This document shows positions 23,058-42,022 of a stretch of DNA of 64,000 nucleotides, piece by piece (the stretch's first letter is position 1; every line of letters begins with the position of its first letter). The position numbers were made by a program, and so were the translations under genes. The notes below the pieces were generated by a model. That model was not told the origin of the DNA. It made no database searches and saw nothing but the letters and a program-made list of their open reading frames with translations. The DNA is taken from contig JAHLJT010008756.1 of NCBI GenBank assembly GCA_031308135.1, forward strand, positions 101,639,746 through 101,703,745, in the 5' to 3' direction. This DNA comes from Acheta domesticus (lineage: Eukaryota > Arthropoda > Insecta > Orthoptera > Gryllidae).

Positions 23058-23780
23058 GGAACTAAAATACGAACTGCTGCCGACGATACTTCAAACGTGC
23101 CTGGCTGCTGCATAGGTTTGCGAGAGGCAGGCGCGTAATATTACAGAAGATAGCGTCGATGTTCACCCTTTCTTCAGCGGTTTCTTATATTATGAATAAT
23201 TGAACATTTATAAGACACTTTTCTCATTTCTCACAAATTAGCCAATTTTTGTGTGCGGAAGTTGGCAAGTCTAACCTGCAGCTGTACCCGGCGACACTAG
23301 CGCCTCCTACAGTAGCACCCTCAAGCTTTGTGTCCGGTTTTGATGGAGAGTTATAAGGCCCTGGGTCACACGAATCATCTCTGTACTCTGTATCCTGGAC
23401 GGGGTGGCCGTTAAAATGCAAACGAGATATCCGAGAAGGCAGACGCTGTGTATGACCAGAAGAGGCACCTATGCCCACTTCCATCGTTCAGAAAATATAG
23501 GGTACATTAATAGTAGTAGTAATGCATAGATCGCATGCGATGCTTAGCGATCCAACAAGAGGATATTCAAAGCAGCGGATGCCAGCCTCTTTTTCGACCC
23601 AGGCTTCTTTGGTAGCCTATCTCCGACGTGGGTCTGGGGACCTTTCGAGCAGGCGCGCCTTGCGGGCGGTCTCCAGATACGCCTGGGGTGTGACTCACTT
23701 TCTCCGCCATGTGTCCGCCTCCGTTAACTATATCCGAACTATATATTTGCGAGAAAGTGAGATTTCGTTAAGGCGGGATA
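23058..23780. other. Mixed sequence, nothing firmly recognised
   Basis: No domain or terminal repeats recognised. 23580-23760 is GC-richer and may belong to a repeat that ends in the tRNA-type SINE next to it. Confidence 0.3.
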
Positions 23781-23789
23781 TTGTCGGAG

Positions 23790-23966
23790 GAATTTAATTC
23801 TGACGGGCATCAGCCAAAGTTCTTTTACATGCTACAAAAGTGACATGGCTACTGCTGATTTTCCTCCCTTCGGAAATCCACGTACCTCGGCTGGGATCGA
23901 ATCTGTGCACCGGGGATTCAGCGGCCAGTTAGCTAACCCCTCACCCACCGAGGTGCGCCAACACTA
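23790..23966 (-). mobile_element. tRNA-derived SINE
   Basis: The minus strand begins GCACCTCGGTGGGTGAGGGG, TTAGCTAACTGGCCGC, then the B-box GATTCGATCCC and CAGCCGAGGT, which pairs with the opening ACCTCGG as an acceptor-stem relic. The body follows (GGAGGAAAATCAGCAGTAGC ...). It is tRNA-like but has an over-long D/anticodon part, so a SINE head and not a tRNA gene. Confidence 0.65.
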
Positions 23967-24624
23967 ATACGAGCTAGGAATTGTAATCGCTAAATTGGCG
24001 ACCATAAATTTGTTGTAACTGGGCTAATATGTTTCATAGTTTTTTCTGGCGTGATTTTTTACATGAAATAATAAATATCGAGTGTCACACCAAGTGCCGG
24101 TCACCACACAACTTCTTCACTACACGATCTTCACGGTAACTTCACGAACAATGCGGAATCATGGGGGCAAGTAATATGCCGTAGATATATTGTTTGTAAT
24201 ATTTTTAATGTTCGTGAAATTTGATCTTTTTTAATTTTTTAACTAAAACTATTTTTCTCGCTAGAATTGGATAGACTGTAAAACAGGGAATACAATGATA
24301 ATATTTTGATAGTAATTTGAATATAAAATTTTACTTTGTGGCATGATTTGAAATTAAAGGGATTATATTTTCTTTACTAGCCCTTGTAATTGTCGCCTTT
24401 GGGGAAGGTGACCTTTGCGACGTCGAGACTGTAACGGGGAAAGGGAAGATTGAGAGGGGTGGCAGTGAACGAAAGAGGCGGAACTACAACAACCTATGGT
24501 AATGACACAAATATCAAGATTAAGGCTCAGTATGACAGATTTTGGAAGACAAATTGCTGAAACTACTTTCTCACCACTCTGAAAATTTAATCATGGAATG
24601 GTTCAAAAGTTATGAATAAGAATG

Positions 24625-25365
24625 CAGTCGGACCTCCATGTATCGAATCTGATGGTTCCTTCAATAATATTCGATATATAGATTTCGAACTTCGAAAATT
24701 TACGATCTCCCACAGGTTCAAGATTTTTGAAATTTTTATCGCGGTTTTCCATTTCAGTCGAAACTGGACTAGTCGGTATTCCATACTTCTGAGCCACTTG
24801 CGTTTTTTTTTTCCACACCACTGGCCACATCTTTAATCATGTTATCTTTTTCTGCAACATTAAGAGCTTTTCGTTTCGACATTTCGGACACGCTTCTTAA
24901 GCGCCTTACAGCAAATCGAACTTGCACTGACAAACTGACATTTTAGAGCAGGGCCATTAGACGAAGAGGCACGCGATTGACCTTTAGATCGCTTTGGCGT
25001 ACGCAATCCCACGATTGACAAGTTCCTTCGGAGAGAGAAAGGAGTGAGCTATCTTCATGAGAAAGCTGGGACCTGGTCGGAGAAAACGTCTTTGTGCTTT
25101 ATAAATATTAATTAAATTATGCAAACGTCCAGAAGGAAGCTTTATTTTCCGCAGTAGTAATTTTCACCTTCCAAATTAAACAATACTAGTTTTTAGAATA
25201 CAATTTATGATATGCACTGTATAGTTTTATTTCCTAGAAAAAACAGTCAAGTGAGAAAATTAGTTGGATATGTAGAAATTATTTTCGACATATAGAAACA
25301 TTATTAAACGGAATATTCAAGAACCCAAAAATAATTCGAGAATTTCGGTATATAGAGGTCCAATG
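24625..25365 (-). mobile_element. Internally deleted Tigger/pogo-type DNA transposon
   Basis: Inverted termini: CAGTCGGACCTCCATGTATC at 24625, and GGTATATAGAGGTCCAA at the right end. The minus strand from ATG 24882 reads MSKRKALNVAEKDNMIKDVA, then (after a frame slip in an A run) KKTQVAQKYGIPTSPVST. This is the CENP-B-type helix-turn-helix N-terminus of Tigger transposases. The DDE core is missing: the sequence jumps from the N-terminal part to the 3' end. Confidence 0.75.
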
Positions 25366-25374
25366 TATATTATC

Positions 25375-26440
25375 AGCGCTCTGTATACGAACTCTTTTTC
25401 AAGGAAATTTTTTTGAGATTTCGAAAAACTTCACTAGAAGTCGTTTGAAGCACTTTAACTCACAAATACAATAGTGTTTACAAATTGATGGAAATGTCCC
25501 TATTAACGGCGTGAGAGATCTTTCAAAAAATTACATTTGTGTGAGTCTAAAAAAAATACCCAAAAAGGAACTTTATATCATATTAATGAGTGCAATTAGC
25601 ACTATCCGTTCGAAAAGTTTGAAGAAAAAAATTAGAGCCATTTATGAGAAAATGACGATTGAGCGTTTCTGAAAATACGAAATTTTTAGTTAGTTTTAAC
25701 AGAAAACGGTTGCGTTTTTGAGAAACTTTATTTGAGATTATTTAAAGCACATGTACCCCTAAATATGTGAAAAAATGCTGATAATGTAAATATTAACGTG
25801 ACAGATGAGAAAAAATAAATTTTTGTAATTTTTGAAAAAACATAAGAATTGAGCAATATGGCATTTGTGTCAACTCATTGAGTACATTTAGCACTCTCCC
25901 TACCAAAAGTTTAAAGAAAAAATTTGGAGCCATTTTTGAGAAAATCTTGTTTTTGTTATTTTTTAAATTGCCAATATTTCACGCAATGTTGCGCGAAAAA
26001 TAAAAAAATCGAAAAATAAAAAATCAATTTTCAAAAAATGTACCTGACCTTCATGAAAGACCTCACTTTGGAGAACAAATTTTTTTTGAAGGAAGAATCT
26101 CTATCTTCAATTTTATAGTTGTAGGAAGACGCCGAAAAAATTAAACCTATTGCAATTTTCGAAAATTTTGATTTAACCGTGAAAATCGGACCTACGCCAC
26201 CTTAATAAGTGTATTATACTCTCTTCTTACAAAAAAATTGCAAGAAGGATCGGGGAACAAGTTCGTGGAACTAGATCGACCGGGGAATATTTATTATGGC
26301 AGGAATCGTAATTTTGGTTAGAAGCTAGTGTTGTTCACAGACTGACGGACGGACGTTTTGAAAAAAACATTTTCGGTATCAGGGGACCCCAAAAAGTGCA
26401 TTTCCGTTAAAATTTCGAAATCGATTTTCCGCAGCATTAC
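25375..26440 (-). repeat. AT-rich dispersed repeat family, minus-orientation copy
   Basis: Reads as the reverse complement of the copy at 7074-8380. Landmarks on the plus strand include TTGGAGCCATTTTTGAGAAA, TTGTAGGAAGACGCCGAAAA and CAGACTGACGGACGGACGTT. It ends at ACCATATACTACGTATATTA, immediately before a plus-orientation copy, so the two are head-to-head. Confidence 0.7.
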
Positions 26441-26694
26441 ATTACTTACCATATACTACGTATATTACTTAATTACGTAAATACGTAAGTATATCGGAAA
26501 GTAAAAAATGGCACGATTATATTTTCTCGCTACCGCTTACGCAGTATAGACAGTACTGTAATGTTGCGGGAAAAAACGGCAAATTTTCCACGGAAAAACT
26601 TTTGTCGGACCCTGGTAACAAAAAAAATGAATAAATTTTGAGCCCATGTATAGTAAATTACTTCCTCTTCCACGTTGTGTAGTTAGAATCCATG

Positions 26695-26847
26695 GAGTCG
26701 TAGGCTTCCGCGGCCGGAGTCATGTGGATGATCTTGGCTGATGTCCGGGTGACGCCGCGTCGAAGACTGTGTTGCCGATGCTTCGACCATCTTATCGTGG
26801 TCTTCCTCAGGGCTGGAATGCCACAAGGCCTCATTCCAAGATCATCC
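26695..26847 (-). mobile_element. 153-bp insertion with 14-bp target duplication and ribozyme-like fold
   Basis: Flanked by perfect AGTTAGAATCCATG at 26681-26694 and 26848-26861, a length typical of target-primed retrotransposition. A 12-bp inverted repeat (GGATGATCTTGG 26726-26737 / CCAAGATCATCC 26836-26847) encloses most of it. The minus strand carries CTGAGGA (26804-26810), a 5-bp stem GACCA/TGGTC and GAAG (26781-26784). This layout resembles a hammerhead ribozyme core (CUGANGA - stem II - GAAA) with one deviation. Non-coding. Confidence 0.6.
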
Positions 26848-26940
26848 AGTTAGAATCCATGTTTTGTGGGTACTTGGTACCGAAAAATCGATTGACCGCA
26901 AAACGTTTATCCGCCTGTGCACAGCGCTAGCGGTTAAGCC

Positions 26941-28036
26941 CAGTGGCGAAGCGTCAGGGTAGGCAGAGTAAGCTGAGCTATCCCTAAGAATCTTGAAGAA
27001 GGCGGGAAATATATCTTCACTAAAAAAAGAAAATTGTCAATTTATAATGTTATTTTAGCCAATTTATACCGTAAAGTATGCGCACCAAGTTCATTTTTCT
27101 GTTCTTATGCGCATTCAATACGAAGTGTCTTTGTCGCTGCACGGTGCATCGGGCAGGCCGGGGAGTGAGGCTGAGGCCGTTCCGCTTACCACTGGAAGAC
27201 AGTTTGTAGGCCAGGGACGGGGCGCGGGGAAATGAGCGCGCATGCGCATTGAGAAGCTCGCCTGGTTATTCAGCCAGGAGGGTAGGCCGGCCTTACAACT
27301 GGCTAAGTAATTTAAACTCCTGCCGGCAGGCGCTCTCTTCACCATAAGCTTGCGTGGAACTTCTGGAAATGTCCACTAGAGGTCATTGAGCAACTTCAAA
27401 TATCACTACTAACAAAAGTAAAAACATTTATTTATTCCAAATTTCAGTATTAGTATTCCTCTGTCGCTAATTCATTAAGTACAATATTGAGAATGTTAAA
27501 TCTTTTCTCCCAGATCATTTAGCATTGGTTTAACTTTTAATAAAACAAGATCATTTAAAAAAGCGTTGATTTCAAGCATTTATGGGTTGGTATCGCGGCG
27601 TGTGAATCCCCCAGTAGTATTGTATTCTGGAAAGATCAAACAGGATCTGATCAGTGTAATTTCATTTCATAAGTTGACTGAGCGTATTCGTGTGTAGGTT
27701 ACAAGTGAAATGTCGTTGACCTGCAACTGCATGTCGCTGTGTCTCATTGACAATGAGCACTCTGAAACAATTAAAACTCATTAACGTAATTCTAAGTCAA
27801 ATAACACTCTTCAACTTGGCTACTATTTTAATAGAAAAGAAAATTTCGTGTACGTGTTCGCAAGATGATATGTTTAAAGAAAGAGTTGAATTTTTTCTGA
27901 AGAAAACCAGGTATTTAGAATTAATTTACAAAAAACTGTACAGACAAGGAGTATACATCTATAAGCATAACCATTTCCATTTTTTTTCAATTCTGCAGTA
28001 GGCTTATTCTTGATCTGAGTATTGTTGCATGATTGA

Positions 28037-28117
<81 letters not shown>

Positions 28118-28241
28118 AATTGTAGTCTTTGATCTCTATCTTCTAAATATTTGATATTTCATAAATTAAGTACAAGTATGTGTTCTTACAATATGTTCGT
28201 GACTCAGCTTATCCAAAAATTAACCTCACGCTTCGCCACTG
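26941..28241. mobile_element. Non-autonomous hAT transposon, 1301 bp
   Basis: Perfect 14-bp terminal inverted repeats CAGTGGCGAAGCGT (26941-26954) and its complement (28228-28241). Perfect 8-bp target duplication GTTAAGCC at 26933-26940 and 28242-28249. Both are diagnostic of hAT, whose ends often begin CAGTGGCG. No recognisable transposase: the 84-codon ORF at 27747-28001 has no known domain. It contains a (AAT)n/(ATT)n palindrome at 28036-28116. Confidence 0.93.
28036..28116. repeat. (AAT)n-C-(TAT)n palindromic microsatellite
   Basis: About 14 AAT units, a single C, then about 12 TAT units: a near-perfect cruciform of about 80 bases near the right end of the hAT element. Confidence 0.95.
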
Positions 28242-28900
28242 GTTAAGCCTTAAGCAAATTTTCTCAAAACTGATATTCCCCTGGCTTATGTCACGGCCTC
28301 TTGAATTTGAAACCGATATTTTATTTGGAGGGTACTTTACATGAAGCCTCTGGGAGATTTTCAAAATAAAAAAGATGACACCAAAATGTTTCAATGCATT
28401 TTGACCTCGGATAGCGTAAAGGACGCTTAAGAGGACGGTACAAGCCTCAAGTTCTTTAAAATCTCCGAATTTTCGAAAATTCCAAATATTCAAAAATTGT
28501 TTGGCCTCTTCATATATGAAGATATTTTTTTTTGTTATTGAAATGTGTTTTTCGGAAATAGATCTTTAAAATTAGATCATGTTCAAAATGTACGTATTTT
28601 TTTCCGTAATTTTGGTCAAACTTCTGCAATTTGAATTTTAAACGTTTATTTTCCCAAAAACGGATCCAAATTTTTTCTTTAATTTTTTACGTGTGTGGCA
28701 GAAAACTGTGAGGAAGGTGGTGCTGGTCCCATTTTCGACGCACTCTGTATTTTCGAAAATTGGAAACAAATTCAAAATGGTCAATTCGAATTTCCTGCGC
28801 TTTGTTTCACGCGTTGTGAAAGTGGAAAAACGGCGGCCGGAAATTCGATTTTTGTGACTGTTGCCTGTCAGGCTTGCTGCCCCATTTACAGTCATGCAGA

Positions 28901-31900
28901 AGAGTAAGTCCAAAGGCCTGAACCACGCCACAAATTTAGACATTAATTTATTTATTTAAGCAAATCGTGCAAAGGCAATATGAACAAACTGATTGGCAAG
29001 CAAGCAGATAAATGTAAACGACATACATCTTTATGTGAAAGGTCTCAAATCCAAGAAACAGCTTTTTAAAAACAATACTGTAGTGGAAATGGAGTTTCAG
29101 AATGCTTCTTTTTCATTAAACTTCAATATAGTTTGTTTTTCCAACTACACTTCGCTCATTGAAATTCTCTTCTAAAATATTATACATAAGTAGCACTCTT
29201 CTATATCCTACATTTCACACAACATATAATAGACATATGACAACATACTTCCAATTCCAAATAAACTCACATTCCCACATAAAATTAATATAACATAAAC
29301 ATTAATTAACATAAATATCTTAAAACTAATTACAAATATCTATATTCATTTGTCATAAGTGTAGATCTTGCATTTACCAACAGACTGAATGCTAAATGTA
29401 AATGAATAAATGTAAAATGTAAAAAAAAAAAGCCATTGTTGTTTGAATTAGTTTTATATCTAAAATTTTCGCAGATATAACACCTTGTAGCCTTTTTTAA
29501 AATTTCCACTTTCCTTCCATTGTTTTTTGTATCCTCTTCACTGACGAATAGCCATGGTCCACCAACACAAGGTTTCTTCATAGGCTCTGTCCATCATCCA
29601 GTTTACTTTCTTCTCTACACTCGAAAATACCACTAAAATTTTCAAACTTCAACTTTCAATTAAAATTTCAAAAATGTCTCTTTTTTTATCAAAAAACTGT
29701 CCCCATCCTGCTGATGGCTTTGTATGTTTAACATTAAATTCCATTACTAAATTCCAAATGTTATCAACATAGCAAGGAGCTCATCATGACACCCCAGTAC
29801 TACTTTACTACCTCCTCGGGTTTGTTATGGAGGTAACAATATCTCACTCTAATGTCCTCTGTTTTACACCACAGTGGACAGTAATTTCTAATAAGATCCT
29901 CTTTTGCCATTTGCAAGCACCTTATTATTTGATACTCAATTCTTGCTCTCCTATTGCTAATTCCTTTGGCCATTTTTACTCTCTCGCCCTTACAAATGTT
30001 CTTCCCAAGAGGAAATTATATATTCATGGGCCAGAAAACGGTAAGTTTTCAGCAGAAAATCTTTAATTTTCTTATATTGTCCAGTTTAAAATACAGTTAA
30101 TTACTGTTTTAATTCTAATTACATCTTGATGTTTCACAAAATATATTGTCTTTCTTTTCTTTATTAATTATAATATCGGCCCAAACATGGTTCTCAATCT
30201 ATATTTTTTTCATGTTAATTTTTGTGTTGCTATATGACTCCCTTGTTTTGTAGTTTGAATTTTTATATTTCATGTTCACAACGAGAGAACTATTAGTCCA
30301 GTCGGTATGTACATTTTACGTAGAAAAAGGTCGTAAAAACTTCTTTTTTTTGTATGTTGTATGTACCAAGCACTGTTAGTAGTAAATTGCTGCAATCTTT
30401 ACAGAAATTGTTGAAAGACAAATTTTTATTACGAATTTTGAAACCTGGAATCTCTTCAATTCAAAAGACAATTCCATATTGTTGTAAATTCTTATGGTAT
30501 TCCAAACATTGTTCCCTCGGTGAAGGCACCAAACATCGTAACGATGTACGACCGGGGGTGCCCAGGAGATGGGACAGCTGCGACAACTTGCTCCAGGCCC
30601 ATACTTAAGTGGGATCATGGAAATATAAGGATTTTTTTCAATATTTTGCTAAAAAAGTATTTCAACAAAAATGATATAAACAACCATTCACTAAGTGCAC
30701 AAAAAAATTACAAATGGAATAACAAACTGCAGGACCCAGTAATCAGGTGGCCAGCGGGTGCCACCCCACATACCAATCTACAGCTTTTTTGTTCTGTTCT
30801 GAGGCTGTAGGTCGCTTACTGTAAGGTTTAGAAAAAATACACAGAAGCAGGAAATTTTATTCTCTTTAAAACTTTGGGTGTATTTATTTATGACAATTAT
30901 CTACAAAGCTGCTATGCCTGTCATGGACACAATGCCCGCTCAGTGCACATTATATACAGCATGTGTATCGCGGGTTGCGTAATGATTTTGTTTCTAAATA
31001 TCACTCCCTTCTCACCCACCCTTCTAGGAATGTCTTACCTCTAGTGCATTTCCCCCCCCCCCCCCAATTGTAATTGCCCAGTAATAAAGTATACCAAGTT
31101 TTGTAGACATGGCATTGTTCCCACATTGAAGAGTTAAGCTGGAACACGAACACACACAGATACACATCCATCAATTTTTTTAGTATATTAATATTTTTGG
31201 CAATGGGTACATTTAGGACGCAAAATGTACACCGGCGATGAGATAAATGATAGAATTACACATAATAACTATTATATTTATTATAGATCGATTGTAAATC
31301 TACAAACATGCGTACGTTTACACACATTTTTGAGAACCGAAAAAATAGTTTTTTTGAAAATCTGTAGCTCACTTTGTAATTGGTTTTGAAAAAAATGTTT
31401 TATACAAAAGTTGCAGTAAATTTTTATCCTCTTTTATATTTATTTGAAGCATTTTTTTTACACTACTTAAGGTTAAAGAGCTATAGAGGAAAAACCAAAA
31501 CAAATCAGAAAAAATACCATTTTTTTTGGGCCTCCCTGCAAGCATAGGGTCTGGAAGGTTGAAAACTTGGGGTTTTAAATAGCACCTGAGTTTATTCACG
31601 ATACTCAAAGAAAAAGCTTTTATGACCTTTTTCCAGGTAACACCCGTTTTTCAGTACCTACAGACTGGAATATATGGCTCAACTCACTAATCATTATTAC
31701 GAAAGCTTTAAATTGAGTTATACAAAAATACTGATGGTCAAACAGTTTTCATTGGTTTAACATATATTGGTCCCCTTTCTTACTTCTTAGGCATTCTCAC
31801 AAACAATGTTAAAAGACATGATCTGAACAATACCAACTTCCAACATTCACTTTTTCTAAGCATCTTCATCACTAAACTTGCCCCTTTTTAATGAAAAAGC

Positions 31901-34339
31901 AACATACTGTTCATATTATAAGAATCCATTAAAAATTAGTAAGACCTCTCTGTACATTTAAAAATTCAACTGTGTTCAATAGTTCATTAAAAAGAGTTGT
32001 TTTCACACCACTCCTTTCAATGAACCATTGAACATGATTGCATCACTATGATGTATGATATTAACTAAAACTATTAATATAATTTTATGTATTATTCTCA
32101 AGTACATAAAGTTCTATACAATAAAGTACTCAATCAAATCATGATCATGTCAGTATTTCACATTTAGGGCAGGAAATGTTGGAATGAAAAATGAAATGAA
32201 ACAATGCAGTTGCTCAACAAGATAGTGTTATTCTAATGAGTTAACAAATAAGTACAAAATAAACTGACACAAATATATTTATATATGTATTTACACATAC
32301 GTACACTTACACACACACATACACACATTCTTGCACACAGATCTACAAGCAAGGGCATCAGTGCTTGCTACTCATGTTAAAACTACTATCCAAACAATAC
32401 AAACAAGTCTCAAAACACCTGCCAAAAGGTGCACTCTTTGGTCATTTCAGAATACTACAATATGCCAACAACATTTCATTTCCTATGATCTGTACAATGA
32501 TAGAATGTGAATAATACAATTTCATGATCGATCTGAACCCTAAATAACACAAGATTCAGCCAAGACACAGCTTGGTAACACAATAGGAGATTGCAATACA
32601 AGGAATCAGGCCACTTGATTCTTACAAGCATTGCCACACTACAATCACCTTAAATTAATCTTAACATGACTTCAACTTAACTGGAGAGCAGCAAAATTTC
32701 TGTTTAGCATCTTAGATCAATTTGACAGCTATGCCACTTAAAAGCTTCAAAATATTCAAAAACACTTCATTTTTTGACATTTTGCAGTACTTTTGATAAG
32801 CACTTGATATTCAAAAAGATATGTAGTCAACATGTAATGTCATACTCATTCTATCTGCCACAGGAACAAACTAAAATGTTCCATATATTAATCTTTAATA
32901 CTTCACTTTACCCCATTAAGGAGTTATAATTTATTTTCAGAGAAACATTAGACAAGTCTCTCCATAACACAGAAACTAAATTGCCATGTAATATATGGCA
33001 AGTACAGTATCTACAGTAACAAGAAAGAAGAAAACATTATTTCAGTCTTTCCTATGCAACGCACAGCACTGCTCCAATTTTCTTGGAGGAGCACACAAAC
33101 CATTCCCACTTCCATCAATGGCACCCATCTTGCAAAACAAGAATAAGAAACACTAACATAAAATGTTTCTGATCTCAATTTGTAGCGCCAGGCAATAATA
33201 CTCATACCACTTACAAGAACTTGTCTTGAGCATTTACAATGAAAGAGGATAAATAGTTTAAGAGTACAACATACAAGATAAGAGAGATTGACACATGATC
33301 TGCAGAACGTGGGAACAAGATGCTCACAGATACATAGAAATATTACAACCAGTCTGTAAAATGAACATTAGCCTTCTCAATTTTGGTAGCTGATAGATAA
33401 AAGTAAGATATGGAAAGATTAAAAGGTGCCCACCTTTCCACAACAATGTAATGAACATTTTTTGAAAGACATGTAAGAATATACACAGGGTAATGAGGGC
33501 TTGCATTGTAAGATTTCAAAGGATTTATAAATAAACAGTGCTGAGAACAGTAGACACGAGAAATACATACAACCATTATATTCAAACACTCAACATTTAA
33601 CAAAGTAATATTGCTAGTTTTCTAGAACAAGCATTCTAAAACAATACTTCACAGAAGGGAAGTAGGGGGTTTTAATTCAAAATCTGTACAAAGATGGGTC
33701 TACATGATACAAATCAAAGTCTTGGAATCCTAGACCGGCACATCTCCACCAAACTTCTGTAACCACCAAGTGGTTAGGGATTAGACCTGTGCATTGCTCT
33801 GTTCTCTAGTGGGCTAGTTTGATGCAGTAATTGTAGTCAAGAGAGACTTGGATCATTGTAAGAGGTTACAAATGTGAAGTATTGGAATATGATATAATAA
33901 TCAGACTTAAAAAAATCACTCGCAAAACAAAGATTACACAATCATAGCCATGACTAGTGTTAGTCATTGTATTTTCTGGGAAGTAAGGGGAGCATTCCTT
34001 CACCCAATGTATACGGGTACTACAAATAAGGATGAAATATTTAAACAATAGAATTCAAAGATAATGTATTAATTTATGAACTCAATGCTGTAGGAAACGT
34101 CACTTAAAAACCATTATAAAATAATAACGGAAATGGAGTCAAGTTACCTTTCGTGGTAACCTTTCACTAATATCAAAATGTTCAAGAAGATTCATGATAA
34201 AAAAGATGGCATTTGTATAAGAATCTCCATGGAATTATAGTATTTCCTCAAAACTTAATTCACAATGGCTGTTGTTACAGAAAGTGAAAAAGTAAAAATC
34301 TCTAAACAAGTGAATGACTCAACAAGAACTTGTGGCAGC
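28901..34339. other. AT-rich DNA downstream of RCAN, no gene recognised
   Basis: 5.4 kb between the dispersed repeat and the RCAN stop codon. ORFs are short and without domains. A GC-richer patch at 30530-30610 (GGGGGTGCCCAGGAGATGGG) and a related one near 30750 look like fragments of an old repeat. The proximal part must include the RCAN 3' UTR, but I cannot place its end. Confidence 0.5.

Positions 34340-42022
<7,683 letters not shown>

Larger units (their letters stand above)
26450..28900 (+). repeat. AT-rich dispersed repeat family, plus copy split by two insertions
   Basis: Starts with TACGTAAGTATATCGGAAAG and AACGGCAAATTTTCCACGG, continues TTGGTACCGAAAAATCGATT and GCGCTAGCGGTTAAGCC, then resumes at 28250 with TTCTCAAAACTGATATTCCC and GGATCCAAATTTTTTC. 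Two younger insertions with exact target duplications sit inside it: 26695-26847 and 26941-28241. Confidence 0.7.

Noticed and set aside
23900..23966. tRNA gene suggested by a B box and a pairing acceptor-like stem
   Set aside because: D-arm/anticodon region is too long and irregular and a SINE body follows, so it is a tRNA-derived SINE.
29827..30066. 79-codon plus ORF in the RCAN downstream region
   Set aside because: No domain, no splice context, and composition as expected of AT-rich non-coding DNA.
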